A stretch of DNA of 32,048 nucleotides, taken from positions 1 through 32,048 of the forward strand of contig JAQVDB010000025.1 of the NCBI GenBank assembly GCA_028698525.1, read 5' to 3'. The position numbers and the translations under genes were made by a program. This DNA comes from Clostridia bacterium (GTDB lineage Bacteria; Bacillota; Clostridia; JAQVDB01). Shown here piece after piece: positions 17,874-26,629 of this stretch. The first letter of the stretch is position 1, and each line of letters starts with the position of its first letter. The notes under the pieces were generated by a model. That model saw only the letters and a program-made list of their open reading frames with translations, made no database searches and was not told the origin of the DNA.

Positions 17874-18308
17874 ATGTATGTTGATATAGAAGATTTAAAA
17901 GAGAAATTGCAGTCTAGTGGTTATAAGCTTACTACGCAAAGACGTGCAATAATAGATACTTTTATAGAAAACGAAGGTAAGCATTTGAATACTGAAGAGA
18001 TATATGAATTGGTCAGGACTAGGTATCCAGAGATAGGCCTAGCTACAGTATATAGGACGTTACAGATACTAGAAGACATGGATATAATATACAAACATAA
18101 TTTTGACGATAAATGCAGTAGATATGAGCTGAATCATAAAGAGGAAGACCATCACCATCATCATCTAATATGCCTAAAATGCGGTAAAGTAATAGAAGTT
18201 GAGGATGATTTATTAGATGAGTTGGAAGATAAGATTGATAAAAATAACAACTTTAAAATAATAAATCACAAGGTTAAGTTTTTCGGTTACTGCAGTGATT
18301 GTAGGTAG
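17874..18308 (+). CDS. fur: Fur-family metal-responsive repressor
   Basis: A 144-aa Fur-superfamily regulator. The N-terminal winged helix is at about residues 8-85 (GYKLTTQRRAIIDTFIENEG, PEIGLATVYRTLQILEDM). The histidine-rich metal site is DHHHHHLICLKCG (about 103-114), and structural zinc cysteines occur as CLKC and CSDC. The five-histidine run and the cysteine pairs fit Fur rather than PerR or Zur, but the metal specificity cannot be settled from sequence. It closes the ireB operon and is followed by a terminator. The weak AGGTGAT ribosome-binding site is 4-5 nt from the ATG. Confidence 0.9.
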   Translation: MYVDIEDLKEKLQSSGYKLTTQRRAIIDTFIENEGKHLNTEEIYELVRTRYPEIGLATVYRTLQILEDMDIIYKHNFDDKCSRYELNHKEEDHHHHHLICLKCGKVIEVEDDLLDELEDKIDKNNNFKIINHKVKFFGYCSDCR

Positions 18309-18315
18309 GGCTGGT

Positions 18316-18344
18316 TCCTGCATCAAAACAATGCAGGATTTTTA
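18316..18344 (+). terminator. Intrinsic terminator after fur
   Basis: TCCTGCAT (18316-18323) pairs with ATGCAGGA (18331-18338) across a 7-nt loop, then TTTTTATT. This closes the ireB-fur unit and isolates the RNase J gene. Confidence 0.85.
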
Positions 18345-18403
18345 TTGTTGTTTTAGTATAGGAACGGATTTTAAAAATATAAATACAAGGAGAGATGCTA
18401 ATA

Positions 18404-20074
18404 GTGGCAACAAAGAAGAATCAAAATTTAAAGATAATTTCCTTAGGCGGTCTATATGAAATAGGAAAGAATATGACCGTCATCGAATATAAGGATCAAA
18501 TAATTGTAATAGATAGTGGATTGTGTTTTCCAGAAGATGAAATGTTAGGCGTTGACATAGTGATTCCGGATGTGACCTATCTTGTAAAGAATAAAGAAAA
18601 GGTAAAGGCCATACTGCTTACTCATGGACATGAAGATCATATAGGGGCCTTGCCGTACGTATTGAAACAGATAAATGTGCCAATATATGGGACTAGACTT
18701 ACTCTTGGGTTGGTAGAAAACAAGTTAAAAGAACATGGTATGAATGATAGCGTCAAAAAGATATGTATTAAACCACGGGATAAAATGAAAATAGGGTTAT
18801 TTGAAATAGAGTTCTTAAAAACCAGCCATAGTATACCTGACACTGTTGCTCTTGCAATCCATACACCGATAGGAACTATAGTTCATACTTCGGATTTCAA
18901 AGTAGATTATACTCCTATAGACGACCAAGTAATGGACTTGCATAGATTTGCTAGTTTAGGTGAAAAAGGCGTACTATTGATGATGGCTGATAGTACAAAC
19001 GTTGAGAGAAAAGGCTATTCTATGTCTGAAAGAAGTGTTGGTGATAGTTTTACTGAAATTTTCAAAATGGCAAAACAAAGAATACTTGTAGCTACTTTTG
19101 CTTCAAATGTTCATAGAATACAACAGATAATTAATGCTTCATTGGCGTATGGAAGGGTTGTTTCTGTGTCTGGAAGGAGCATGGAGAACGTGATGAGTGT
19201 TGCTCGTGAGCTAGGTTATCTTGATATACCGGATAATATGCTTGTTAATATTGATGATATCAATAAATATCCCGATGACAAGGTGACCATAATTACCACA
19301 GGTAGCCAGGGTGAACCCATGTCTGCATTGACGAGAATGGCTACATCAAACCATAGGAAGGTAGAAATAGTTCCAGGGGATATGGTTATCATCTCTTCAA
19401 CCCCTATTCCCGGTAACGAAAAATTAGTATCCAGAGTTATAGACCAGCTATTTCAAAAAGGAGCAGATGTAATATATGAAACTCTAGCAGATGTTCACGT
19501 ATCAGGACATGCATGCCAGGAAGAGTTGAAGTTGATGCATGCGTTGGTTAAACCAAAATATTTTATGCCGGTACACGGTGAATATAGACATTTGAAACAA
19601 CATGCAAATCTTGCACAAGAGTTAGGCATGCCTAAGGAAAATATATTTATTCCCAGCATAGGTGATGTTTTAGAGATCAATAAAAAAGGAGCAAAAATTG
19701 CCGGCAGGGTATCATCGGGAGATGTATTGGTAGACGGTCTGGGAGTCGGGGATGTAGGAAACATCGTTTTGAGGGATAGAAAGCATTTATCTCAAGATGG
19801 AATTCTTGCAGTAGTAGTTACCATTACCAAAGAAGAAGGAAAAATTATTGCCGGACCTGATATTATTTCTAGAGGCTTTGTGTATGTAAGAGAATCTGAG
19901 GATCTTATGGAAGAAGCAAGAGAAAAAGTAAAGGAAGCACTTGCAAAGTGTGAAGAAAAGCAGATAACTGAATGGGCTACATTAAAATCATATATGAAGA
20001 GCGCATTAAGAGAATTTTTGTATGAAAAGACCAAGAGAAACCCCATGATATTACCTATAATAATGGAAATTTGA
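18404..20074 (+). CDS. rnj: Ribonuclease J
   Basis: A beta-CASP metallo-beta-lactamase ribonuclease with 5'-3' exo- and endonuclease activity, central to mRNA decay and rRNA maturation in Firmicutes. The zinc motif HGHEDH is at about residues 74-79; SDFKVDYTP, the beta-CASP region (FASNVHRIQQIINAS, SGRSMENV, TTGSQGEP) and VSGHA are present, as is the C-terminal dimerisation domain. I prefer GTG 18404: AAGGAG (18387-18392) is 11 nt from it and only 2 nt from the in-frame ATG 18395, which would add three residues. The resulting 556 aa is the usual length. The J1/J2 paralogue cannot be told apart. Confidence 0.96.
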   Translation: MATKKNQNLKIISLGGLYEIGKNMTVIEYKDQIIVIDSGLCFPEDEMLGVDIVIPDVTYLVKNKEKVKAILLTHGHEDHIGALPYVLKQINVPIYGTRLTLGLVENKLKEHGMNDSVKKICIKPRDKMKIGLFEIEFLKTSHSIPDTVALAIHTPIGTIVHTSDFKVDYTPIDDQVMDLHRFASLGEKGVLLMMADSTNVERKGYSMSERSVGDSFTEIFKMAKQRILVATFASNVHRIQQIINASLAYGRVVSVSGRSMENVMSVARELGYLDIPDNMLVNIDDINKYPDDKVTIITTGSQGEPMSALTRMATSNHRKVEIVPGDMVIISSTPIPGNEKLVSRVIDQLFQKGADVIYETLADVHVSGHACQEELKLMHALVKPKYFMPVHGEYRHLKQHANLAQELGMPKENIFIPSIGDVLEINKKGAKIAGRVSSGDVLVDGLGVGDVGNIVLRDRKHLSQDGILAVVVTITKEEGKIIAGPDIISRGFVYVRESEDLMEEAREKVKEALAKCEEKQITEWATLKSYMKSALREFLYEKTKRNPMILPIIMEI

Positions 20075-20221
20075 TCTTTTTAAAAGGGCGAAAAAATGTT
20101 ATAATTGGTCTTATTAAAAATTTGAATTTTATTAACTTGATAATCCATAGATAAACTATATTGTTTCTTAATTCAATAGGAGTCATCTATGCAATTAATT
20201 TGAAAAATACAGGTGTTTAAA

Positions 20222-20554
20222 ATGATTTATTATCTCGTATTCATTGCTATAGGCTGGATAATAGGATATTTAGATATTATTCCGAATAATATGGGCGAGG
20301 GTATTTCGAAAGCTCAGTTTATATGTTTACTATTTATTTTGTTTATTATGGGATTAAAAATAGGTTTGGATGCTACTATTATTAACAGTTGGGATTCAAT
20401 CGGTTTTAAAGCATTTGTGCTGGCATGTGGTTCCATCCTTGGTAGCCTGTTTTTGACAAGAATTGTTGCAAAGAATTTTTTTTATAATAAATGGGGAGAT
20501 ACCAGTGACATTGAAGATAACAGTATTTCTGATTTTAGGAGTCTTGACAGGTAG
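20222..20554 (+). CDS. LysO-type lysine exporter, N-terminal half
   Basis: A small membrane protein of about 110 aa, with three hydrophobic segments (YYLVFIAIGWIIGYL, FICLLFILFIMGLKIGL, AFVLACGSILGSLFLTRIV). It corresponds to the N-terminal part of LysO/DUF340 (YbjE) proteins, which export lysine in Escherichia coli. The tail is short and charged. The preferred start ATG 20222 has AGGTG (20211-20215) upstream; GTG 20213 is in frame but poorly placed. The second half is encoded by the next gene in another frame, overlapping by 50 bp, so the transporter is split into two chains here. Confidence 0.75.
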   Translation: MIYYLVFIAIGWIIGYLDIIPNNMGEGISKAQFICLLFILFIMGLKIGLDATIINSWDSIGFKAFVLACGSILGSLFLTRIVAKNFFYNKWGDTSDIEDNSISDFRSLDR

Positions 20555-21101
20555 GATTTTTTCGGATTTTGAATATATCTCTTATTTGGATCAAATAGTG
20601 AATATTGGGTTATATATTTTACTCTTTTTTGTAGGGATCGATATTGGCAAAAGTAAACAAGTTTTTGTTAAAATAAGGGATGTGGGATGGAGAATAATAC
20701 TTTTACCTTTGGCTATAGCAATAGGAAGCATAGTCGGTGCAGGATTAGCTGGTATATTTGTAAAAATGCCTTTTAATGAGTCAGGAGCTGTAGGAGCAGG
20801 TTTTGGGTGGTACACATTGTCCAGCATAATAATCTCCGATATTTATAGTGAGAGATTGAGCACAGTTGCTTTTCTTGCTAATATATTCAGAGAAGTAATA
20901 GCTATACTGATTATCCCAATAATATGCAGGAAAGTGGGTAAGATCGAATCCATAGCACCTGCAGGTGCTACAGCGATGGATACAACGCTGCCGATAATAA
21001 CTAGAAATGCTGGTGCTGAAGCTGCAGTGCTCTCATTTGTCACTGGAGCGCTTTTATCCTTTATTGTGCCTGTTGTTGTTCCGCTGCTAATCAAATTGTA
21101 A
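20505..21101 (+). CDS. lysO: LysO-type lysine exporter, C-terminal half
   Basis: A 198-aa membrane protein with about six hydrophobic segments, matching the core of the LysO (DUF340) family: YILLFFVGIDIGKSKQ, then GAGFGWYTLSSIIISD and GATAMDTTLPIITRNAGAEA, the last being the best-conserved block. I chose GTG 20505, because GGGGAG (20493-20498) is 6 nt upstream, giving MTLKITVFLILGVLTGRIF. The upstream ATG 20463 lies deep in the previous gene and lacks a ribosome-binding site. Two-gene versions occur in other Firmicutes as I recall, so this is not necessarily a frameshift. Lysine as substrate is inferred from the family. Confidence 0.85.
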   Translation: MTLKITVFLILGVLTGRIFSDFEYISYLDQIVNIGLYILLFFVGIDIGKSKQVFVKIRDVGWRIILLPLAIAIGSIVGAGLAGIFVKMPFNESGAVGAGFGWYTLSSIIISDIYSERLSTVAFLANIFREVIAILIIPIICRKVGKIESIAPAGATAMDTTLPIITRNAGAEAAVLSFVTGALLSFIVPVVVPLLIKL

Positions 21102-21126
21102 ATTATTTTAAATTGGAGGGTTATTT

Positions 21127-21480
21127 ATGAATGTATATGACAAAGCTAATGAACTGGCAAGGGCTTTATCCCAGAGTACTGAATACAGAAAGCTCAAGGA
21201 TTTAAAGGAAAAGATCGATAAAGATAAAACTACCAAAAAAATGCTTGATGATTTTTTAAAGAGTCAATTTGAGGTACAATTAGAAATTCAGTCAGGCAAA
21301 CAGCCAGACAAACAAAAAACTGAAAAGTTACAAAAACTCCAGGAAGTAGTCACTTATAACCGAGATATAAGTGAGTTTTTGCAAGCACAATATGTTTTTG
21401 GCAAAATGTTATCTGATATTTATAAAATTATTGGCGATGCAGTTGATATAGACTTTGATTTTTTAAAGCAGGATGAGTAA
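21127..21480 (+). CDS. YlbF-family protein (DUF964)
   Basis: A 117-aa, all-helical protein of the YlbF/YmcA family. In Bacillus subtilis, YlbF, YmcA and YaaT form an iron-sulfur complex that affects RNase Y and development. The family patterns are visible: YDKANELARALSQSTEYRKLKDL at the start, a middle block KMLDDFLKSQFEVQLE, and ISEFLQAQYVFGKMLSDIYKIIGDAV near the C-terminus. It is not possible to say which of the paralogues it is. AATTGGAGGG sits upstream and a strong terminator follows directly. Confidence 0.85.
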   Translation: MNVYDKANELARALSQSTEYRKLKDLKEKIDKDKTTKKMLDDFLKSQFEVQLEIQSGKQPDKQKTEKLQKLQEVVTYNRDISEFLQAQYVFGKMLSDIYKIIGDAVDIDFDFLKQDE

Positions 21481-21508
21481 AAAAGATAGTCAATGACTAT
21501 CTTTTTTT
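21479..21508 (+). terminator. Intrinsic terminator before typA
   Basis: AAAAAAGATAGTC (21479-21491) pairs perfectly with GACTATCTTTTTTT (21495-21508) across a 3-nt AAT loop, giving a hairpin with a T-rich tail that starts at the ylbF-type stop codon. Confidence 0.9.
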
Positions 21509-21534
21509 AAGCTAGTTGAAAGGGAGAATTTAAA

Positions 21535-23358
21535 GTGTATAAAAGAGAAGATATACGAAATGTTGCTATAATCGCACATGTGGATCATGGAAAAACTACA
21601 TTGATAGATGCAATGCTAAAGCAAAGTGGAATATTCCGCAAAAACGAAAAAGTTGCGGAAAGAGTAATGGATTCGAATGACCTTGAAAGGGAAAGAGGTA
21701 TAACTATCCTTTCAAAAAATGCATCGGTAAAATATAAGGATAAAAAAATTAATATAATAGATACCCCTGGACATGCTGATTTCGGAGGGGAAGTTGAAAG
21801 GGTTTTAAAGATGGTCAATGGTGTTCTCTTACTAGTTGATGCATTTGAAGGTCCTATGCCACAGACTAGATTTGTTTTGAGAAAGGCATTGCAGATGAAT
21901 CTTAAGCCTATAGTGGTTGTAAACAAAATAGATAGACCTGACCAAAGAACCCAAGAGGTAGTTGATGAGATAATCGAACTCTTTATTGATATGGGGGTAA
22001 ATGATGATTTAATTGATTTCCCTATTTGCTATGTTTCTGCCAAGAACGGAATAGCAAAAACAGATATTAATCAAAAATCAAATGATCTATCACCTCTTTT
22101 TGATTTGATAATAAATGAAGTTCCTTTTAACCAGGGATATTTAGATAGACCATTTAAATTTTTAGTAAGTTCGGTGGAATATGACGAGTATCTAGGAAGG
22201 GTAGCCCTTGGCAGAGTAGAACAAGGTGCTATTCACTATCGGGAAGAAGTTGATGTGTGTAAAAAAGATGGTAGCATAAAACCTATGAGGATAGCTAAAA
22301 TTTTTGAATATCAAGGGATGAGTAGGGTTGAAATAGAACAAGCAAAACTTGGTGATATTATTGCTATATCGGGCATCGAGGATATCAATATAGGTGAAAC
22401 TATATGTGCTAAGGATCATCCGGATCCTATACCCTTTGTAGATATTGATGAACCTACTATATCCATGATGTTTAGCGCAAATACCAGCCCTTTTGCAGGT
22501 ACCGAAGGGGAATATGTGACTTCACGACATTTGAGAAGGAGATTGTATAAAGAGGTACAGACCAATATTAGCATGAGAGTGGAAGATACAGACTCACCAG
22601 ATGCATTCAAAGTCTCTGGAAGGGGCGAATTACATCTATCTATTCTGATAGAAACTATGAGGCGTGAAGGATATGAATTCCAAGTATCAAAACCCGAAGT
22701 AATATACAAGATGATAAATGGCAAAAAATGTGAGCCCATAGAACTTCTCTATATTGAGATACCCGAAGAATTTGTTGGAACAATTATAGAGAAAATAGGC
22801 ATAAGAAAAGGCGAAATGAAAAATATGCATAAAATGAATGAAGGAAGGGTCAGATTAGAGTTTGAAATTCCATCTAGAGGCTTAATAGGCTTTAGGTCTG
22901 AATTTTTAACAGATACTAAGGGGAATGGGATATTAAATCATGTATTTGATAGATATGAACAATTTAAGGGAGATATTGCCCAAAGACAGAGAGGGTCCCT
23001 TGTTTCTTTTGAGGCAGGAGAGGCTACTACTTATGGACTCTACAATGCCCAAGAAAGGGGTTTATTGTTTATAGCACCTGGCACAAAGGTTTATCAGGGG
23101 ATGGTAGTAGGTGAGAATGCCAGGTCGGGGGATATAGATGTTAATGTATGCAAGAAAAAACATGTGTCCAATATGAGAGCTGCCGGTTCAGATGAAGCAC
23201 TCAAGTTAGTACCTCCAATTGATTTGACTTTAGAACAGGCCCTTGAATTTATCAATAATGATGAGTTGGTAGAAATTACTCCAGAAAATATTAGAATTAG
23301 GAAGAAACTTCTCAATAGAGAACAAAGGTTGAAACTGGCCAATAGAAAGTCTAAATAA
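21535..23358 (+). CDS. typA: Translational GTPase TypA/BipA
   Basis: Ribosome-binding GTPase involved in 50S assembly and stress or cold adaptation. It is 607 aa with the G1 motif AHVDHGKTTL (H15-K20), G2 region RGITILSKNAS, G3 DTPGHADFGGEVER, and G4 NKIDRPDQR. The middle and C-terminal domains match EF-G-like folds (GRGELHLSILIETMRREGYE; EIPSRGLIGFRSEFLTDTKG). The start is GTG 21535 with GGGAG 21522-21526 upstream. It stands after a terminator and before its own downstream promoter for mltG. Confidence 0.97.
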   Translation: MYKREDIRNVAIIAHVDHGKTTLIDAMLKQSGIFRKNEKVAERVMDSNDLERERGITILSKNASVKYKDKKINIIDTPGHADFGGEVERVLKMVNGVLLLVDAFEGPMPQTRFVLRKALQMNLKPIVVVNKIDRPDQRTQEVVDEIIELFIDMGVNDDLIDFPICYVSAKNGIAKTDINQKSNDLSPLFDLIINEVPFNQGYLDRPFKFLVSSVEYDEYLGRVALGRVEQGAIHYREEVDVCKKDGSIKPMRIAKIFEYQGMSRVEIEQAKLGDIIAISGIEDINIGETICAKDHPDPIPFVDIDEPTISMMFSANTSPFAGTEGEYVTSRHLRRRLYKEVQTNISMRVEDTDSPDAFKVSGRGELHLSILIETMRREGYEFQVSKPEVIYKMINGKKCEPIELLYIEIPEEFVGTIIEKIGIRKGEMKNMHKMNEGRVRLEFEIPSRGLIGFRSEFLTDTKGNGILNHVFDRYEQFKGDIAQRQRGSLVSFEAGEATTYGLYNAQERGLLFIAPGTKVYQGMVVGENARSGDIDVNVCKKKHVSNMRAAGSDEALKLVPPIDLTLEQALEFINNDELVEITPENIRIRKKLLNREQRLKLANRKSK

Positions 23359-23365
23359 AGAAAGG

Positions 23366-23394
23366 TTGTAAAAACAAAAAATGAATTATATAAT
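23366..23394 (+). promoter_or_regulatory. Sigma-A-type promoter of mltG
   Basis: TTGTAA (23366-23371), a 17-nt spacer and TATAAT (23389-23394), then a GGAGG ribosome-binding site before the mltG ATG at 23423. Confidence 0.65.
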
Positions 23395-23422
23395 ATAATA
23401 AAGAATTTTTGGAGGACAAGGG

Positions 23423-24574
23423 ATGCAACTTATAAATGATACTGAACTGCAAAATAAAAAGAATAGTTCAATAATAAAAGCATTGCGTACATTATCAATT
23501 TATCTGGTGAGCATATGTATCGTAGTAGGATTGATAATAGGTGTTGCAATTACCTCTTATAATAAGCTGATGAGTCCGGTGGATCCTATGAACAAAAATG
23601 ATATTGAAATTAATATACCAAAAGGTGCCTCTACTTCATCCATTGCTCAGCTATTAGAAAAAAAAGGTCTGATAAAAAACAGCAGCATCTTTAAACTTTA
23701 TGTGGACTTTTCTAATAATGGTGCAAATATGAAAGCTGGCAAATATAAACTGAACACTGGTATGACAATGCAAGAGGTAATGGATGAACTTGTTACTGGT
23801 AATGCAAAGATTAAAACTTTAAAAGTAACAATAAAAGAAGGAATGAATATAAATGAGGTAGCCTCTGTATTGGAACAAAAAGGGGTAATAGAAGATGATA
23901 AAGCGTTTAATAGAGTTATAGAACAAGGAAGCTTTAATGAATATTTATTTATAAAAGATAATGTTCCCTACGATAGACCAAACTTTTTGGAAGGTTATTT
24001 GTTCCCTGACACATATGAGTTTTATGCTGATTCTGATCCTGATATAATTGTATACAAGATGTTGGATAACTTTGAGAGCAAACTTTTTGATGATGGACAA
24101 TTAAAGCAGAAATATGCAGAGAAGTTAAGTCAATATAAAAAGGATGGTTATATAAAAAGCTTGGATGATATCATAACACTCGCTTCTATAATTGAAAAGG
24201 AATCAAAGCAGGAAGAGTTTGCAAAAGTATCAGCTGTTTTCCATAATAGATTGAAAAAAGATCAGGCCCTGCAGTCTTGTGCAACTATCCAGTATATATT
24301 GGATAGGGAGGTAAACAGCTTGATAATTACCAATGAGGATCAGCAAAAAGATTCTCCATATAATACGTATAAAAATAAGGGATTGCCGATAGGACCCATA
24401 TCAAATCCTGGTTTAGATGCAATAGATGCTGCGTTTTTCCCCGATGAACAATATTTAGAACAGGAATATATGTACTTTGTATTAAAAAATCCTGAAACAG
24501 GTGAACAGGATTTTAGCAAAACATATGAAGAACATTCTAAAAAAGTGAAAAAATATAGAGAACAATGGAAATAA
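23423..24574 (+). CDS. mltG: Endolytic murein transglycosylase MltG (YceG)
   Basis: A 383-aa membrane-anchored lytic transglycosylase that cuts nascent glycan strands and sets strand length. One membrane helix lies at residues 23-45 (LSIYLVSICIVVGLIIGVAI). A LysM-like subdomain (INIPKGASTSSIAQLLEKKG) follows. The catalytic domain has the family signature ITLASIIEKESK, where E258 is the expected catalytic glutamate, and the conserved YNTYKNKGLPIGPISNPG. The tail reads to EEHSKKVKKYREQW, as in other YceG proteins. The stop codon lies in the terminator stem. It is the first gene of the mltG-trmR-trhP group, as in Bacillus (yrrL-yrrM-yrrN/O). Confidence 0.96.
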   Translation: MQLINDTELQNKKNSSIIKALRTLSIYLVSICIVVGLIIGVAITSYNKLMSPVDPMNKNDIEINIPKGASTSSIAQLLEKKGLIKNSSIFKLYVDFSNNGANMKAGKYKLNTGMTMQEVMDELVTGNAKIKTLKVTIKEGMNINEVASVLEQKGVIEDDKAFNRVIEQGSFNEYLFIKDNVPYDRPNFLEGYLFPDTYEFYADSDPDIIVYKMLDNFESKLFDDGQLKQKYAEKLSQYKKDGYIKSLDDIITLASIIEKESKQEEFAKVSAVFHNRLKKDQALQSCATIQYILDREVNSLIITNEDQQKDSPYNTYKNKGLPIGPISNPGLDAIDAAFFPDEQYLEQEYMYFVLKNPETGEQDFSKTYEEHSKKVKKYREQWK

Positions 24575-24600
24575 TACGCATACTTGCGTATTATTTTTTT
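24571..24600 (+). terminator. Intrinsic terminator after mltG
   Basis: ATAATACGCA (24571-24580) pairs with TGCGTATTAT (24585-24594) across a 4-nt loop, then TTTTTT. The mltG stop (TAA 24572-24574) lies inside the stem. Because trmR follows by only 20 nt, read-through probably sets its level. Confidence 0.85.
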
Positions 24601-24619
24601 GAAACAGGAAGGTGGTTTA

Positions 24620-25273
24620 GTGAATAGAGTTATACATAACTATACAGCTAAATATTTAAGAGAAAAGGTAACGGAAAGGTCCATCCTAGCCAAAAGACTG
24701 GAAGAATATGCTGCAGCTAATCATATTCCAATAATTGAACCTGAAATAGTGCAGCTTTTAAGGTTATTAATAATGATCAAAAAACCGGATAAAATATTAG
24801 AGATTGGTACAGCAATAGGGTATTCTTCCATAATAATGGCAGAGGCAACAGCAAGGAAAGATATTATTATAGATACTATAGAGAGGGACCCTAGGATGGC
24901 AGAGATTGCTAGAGAAAATATTAACATGGGGAATTTTGAGGATAACATAACTATCTATCAGGGAGATGCACAAAGAATACTACCTAATATAGGTGGAAAA
25001 TATGATTTGATATTCATAGATGGGGCTAAATCCCATTATAAAGAGTTCGTTGAAATGTGTTTGAAGAATTTAAATGTAGAAGGATTGATCATTTGCGATG
25101 ATGTTCTGTTTAGGGGAATGATCGCAAATGATAAACTGGTAAAAAGAAGAAAAATAACTATAGTAAAAAAAATGAGGGAATTTATTGATTATATTACTAC
25201 AAACCAACTATTAGAAACAACAATAATACCTTTAGGGGATGGAGTTTCAATTAGCTATTTGAAGGGAGATTGA
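24620..25273 (+). CDS. trmR: tRNA 5-hydroxyuridine methyltransferase (TrmR/YrrM family)
   Basis: A 217-aa class I SAM-dependent O-methyltransferase. In Bacillus subtilis, TrmR (YrrM) converts ho5U to mo5U at tRNA position 34. The SAM motif I is ILEIGTAIGYSSIIMA, then TIERDPRMAEIARENI (motif II) and DLIFIDGAKSHYKEF (about 130-145), the metal-binding DxK block of catechol-type O-methyltransferases. I chose GTG 24620, which has AGGAAGGTGG (24607-24616) close upstream; TTG 24584 lies in the terminator stem. The neighbour is a U32 protein that makes the hydroxyuridine substrate in Bacillus, which supports this call over a general O-methyltransferase. Confidence 0.85.
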   Translation: MNRVIHNYTAKYLREKVTERSILAKRLEEYAAANHIPIIEPEIVQLLRLLIMIKKPDKILEIGTAIGYSSIIMAEATARKDIIIDTIERDPRMAEIARENINMGNFEDNITIYQGDAQRILPNIGGKYDLIFIDGAKSHYKEFVEMCLKNLNVEGLIICDDVLFRGMIANDKLVKRRKITIVKKMREFIDYITTNQLLETTIIPLGDGVSISYLKGD

Positions 25274-25276
25274 AAA

Positions 25277-26497
25277 ATGAAAAAACCAGAGCTGTTAGCA
25301 CCGGCTGGGGACTTTGAAAAACTTAAGATGGCAATAATATATGGGGCAGATTCTGTATATGTTGGAGGGAAAAATTACAGTTTGAGAGCAGGGGCAAGAA
25401 ATTTTGAACGCGAAGAATTGGAAAAAGCGGTAGATTTTGTGCATAGAAGGGATAAAAAAATTTATGTAACACTTAATATTTTCCCGCATAATAGCCATCT
25501 TATAGGTATAGATGATTATATAATTTTTTTAGACCAAATAGGTGTTGATGCGGTAATTATATCAGATGCCGGGATATTATCGACAATAAGGGAAGTAGCA
25601 CCTGATATGGAAATTCATTTGAGCACTCAAGCCAATACTCTAAATTGGAAGAGCGCTCATTTTTGGTATGAACAAGGTATAGATCGTATAATCATGGCAA
25701 GAGAACTTTCGCTAGAAGAGATAAGTTATATAAGAAAAAAACTCCCCCAAGAATGCGAGCTTGAAGTATTTGTTCACGGAGCAATGTGTATATCGTATTC
25801 TGGGCGTTGTCTTATAAGCAACTATCTTGCTGGAAGAGATTCAAATTTAGGAGAGTGTGCCCACCCCTGTAGATGGAAATATTATCTCATGGAAGAGAAA
25901 AGACAGAGAGAATATTATCCTATCATGGAAGATGAGGAGGGGACATATTTTTTCAACTCTAAAGATCTGTGTATGATAGAATATTTGCCTGAATTGATCC
26001 ATTCAGGAGTAAATACTTTCAAAATAGAGGGTAGAATGAAGAGTGCTTATTATGTTGCTACAGTTGTAAATGCATATAGACGTGCAATTGACCAGTATTT
26101 TGAATCAGGTGGGAAATATACAATAAGAAAGGAGTTGATGGAGGAGTTACAGAAGGTGAGCCATAGAGAATTTACAACAGGCTTTTATTTTGGAAGAGCT
26201 GATGATGCACAAGTTTATTCAAGCAGCTCTTATATAAGGGATTATGAATTTGTCGGGTTGATAATTGATTATGATAACGAAAAAGGTATTGCGACTGTTG
26301 AACAGAGAAATAGATTCTTCAAAGGTGATACAGTAGAGATTTTTGGACCGGGGGCAGATTTTTTTGAGCAAACTATTGACGAAATGACGGATCAGGATGG
26401 TAATCCTATCGATTCAGCCCCACATCCTCAACAAATAGTAAAAATTCCAGTTAATAAAGCTGTACAACCTTTTTTTATGATAAGAAAAAGTATGTGA
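25277..26497 (+). CDS. trhP: U32-family tRNA uridine 5-hydroxylation protein (TrhP-like)
   Basis: A 406-aa peptidase U32 family member. Relatives in Escherichia coli (YegQ/TrhP) and Bacillus (YrrN/YrrO) are needed for 5-hydroxyuridine in tRNA wobble positions, so the old peptidase name may mislead. It has ELLAPAGDFEKLKMAIIYGADSVYVG at the N-terminus. The iron-sulfur-type cysteines C171, C178, C194 and C198 lie in HGAMCISYSGRCLISNY and GECAHPC, followed by FKIEGRMKSAYYVA. Only one U32 gene lies here, whereas Bacillus has two. It starts 3 nt after trmR. RlhA-type U32 members hydroxylate rRNA instead, which is a lesser alternative. Confidence 0.88.
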   Translation: MKKPELLAPAGDFEKLKMAIIYGADSVYVGGKNYSLRAGARNFEREELEKAVDFVHRRDKKIYVTLNIFPHNSHLIGIDDYIIFLDQIGVDAVIISDAGILSTIREVAPDMEIHLSTQANTLNWKSAHFWYEQGIDRIIMARELSLEEISYIRKKLPQECELEVFVHGAMCISYSGRCLISNYLAGRDSNLGECAHPCRWKYYLMEEKRQREYYPIMEDEEGTYFFNSKDLCMIEYLPELIHSGVNTFKIEGRMKSAYYVATVVNAYRRAIDQYFESGGKYTIRKELMEELQKVSHREFTTGFYFGRADDAQVYSSSSYIRDYEFVGLIIDYDNEKGIATVEQRNRFFKGDTVEIFGPGADFFEQTIDEMTDQDGNPIDSAPHPQQIVKIPVNKAVQPFFMIRKSM

Positions 26498-26594
26498 ATA
26501 TGACCACCGATAGCTGGCTATACTATATCCATAAGATACAGTAACCAATATTCTATAGATAATGAATTTATTAAAAATAGTGTATGTATGACTG

Positions 26595-26629
26595 AACTTG
26601 TATAGAACAAACATTTTTCTGTACAAGTT
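26595..26629 (+). terminator. 13-bp hairpin downstream of trhP
   Basis: AACTTGTATAGAA (26595-26607) pairs with TTCTGTACAAGTT (26617-26629), with one G-U, across a 9-nt loop. The following T tract is weak. An outer exact 10-bp inverted repeat, CTATAGATAA (26553-26562) and TTATCTATAG (26652-26661), encloses it, so the 182-bp gap before the penicillin-binding protein gene may fold into a nested structure. Confidence 0.4.

Noticed and set aside
20213-21101. Frameshift or sequencing error in a single lysO gene
   Set aside because: The second gene has its own good ribosome-binding site and start, and the frames overlap by 50 bp, so I favour a natural split, though this cannot be proved here.
24584-24619. 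Longer TrmR start at TTG 24584
   Set aside because: It lies inside the mltG terminator hairpin. GTG 24620 has a strong ribosome-binding site.
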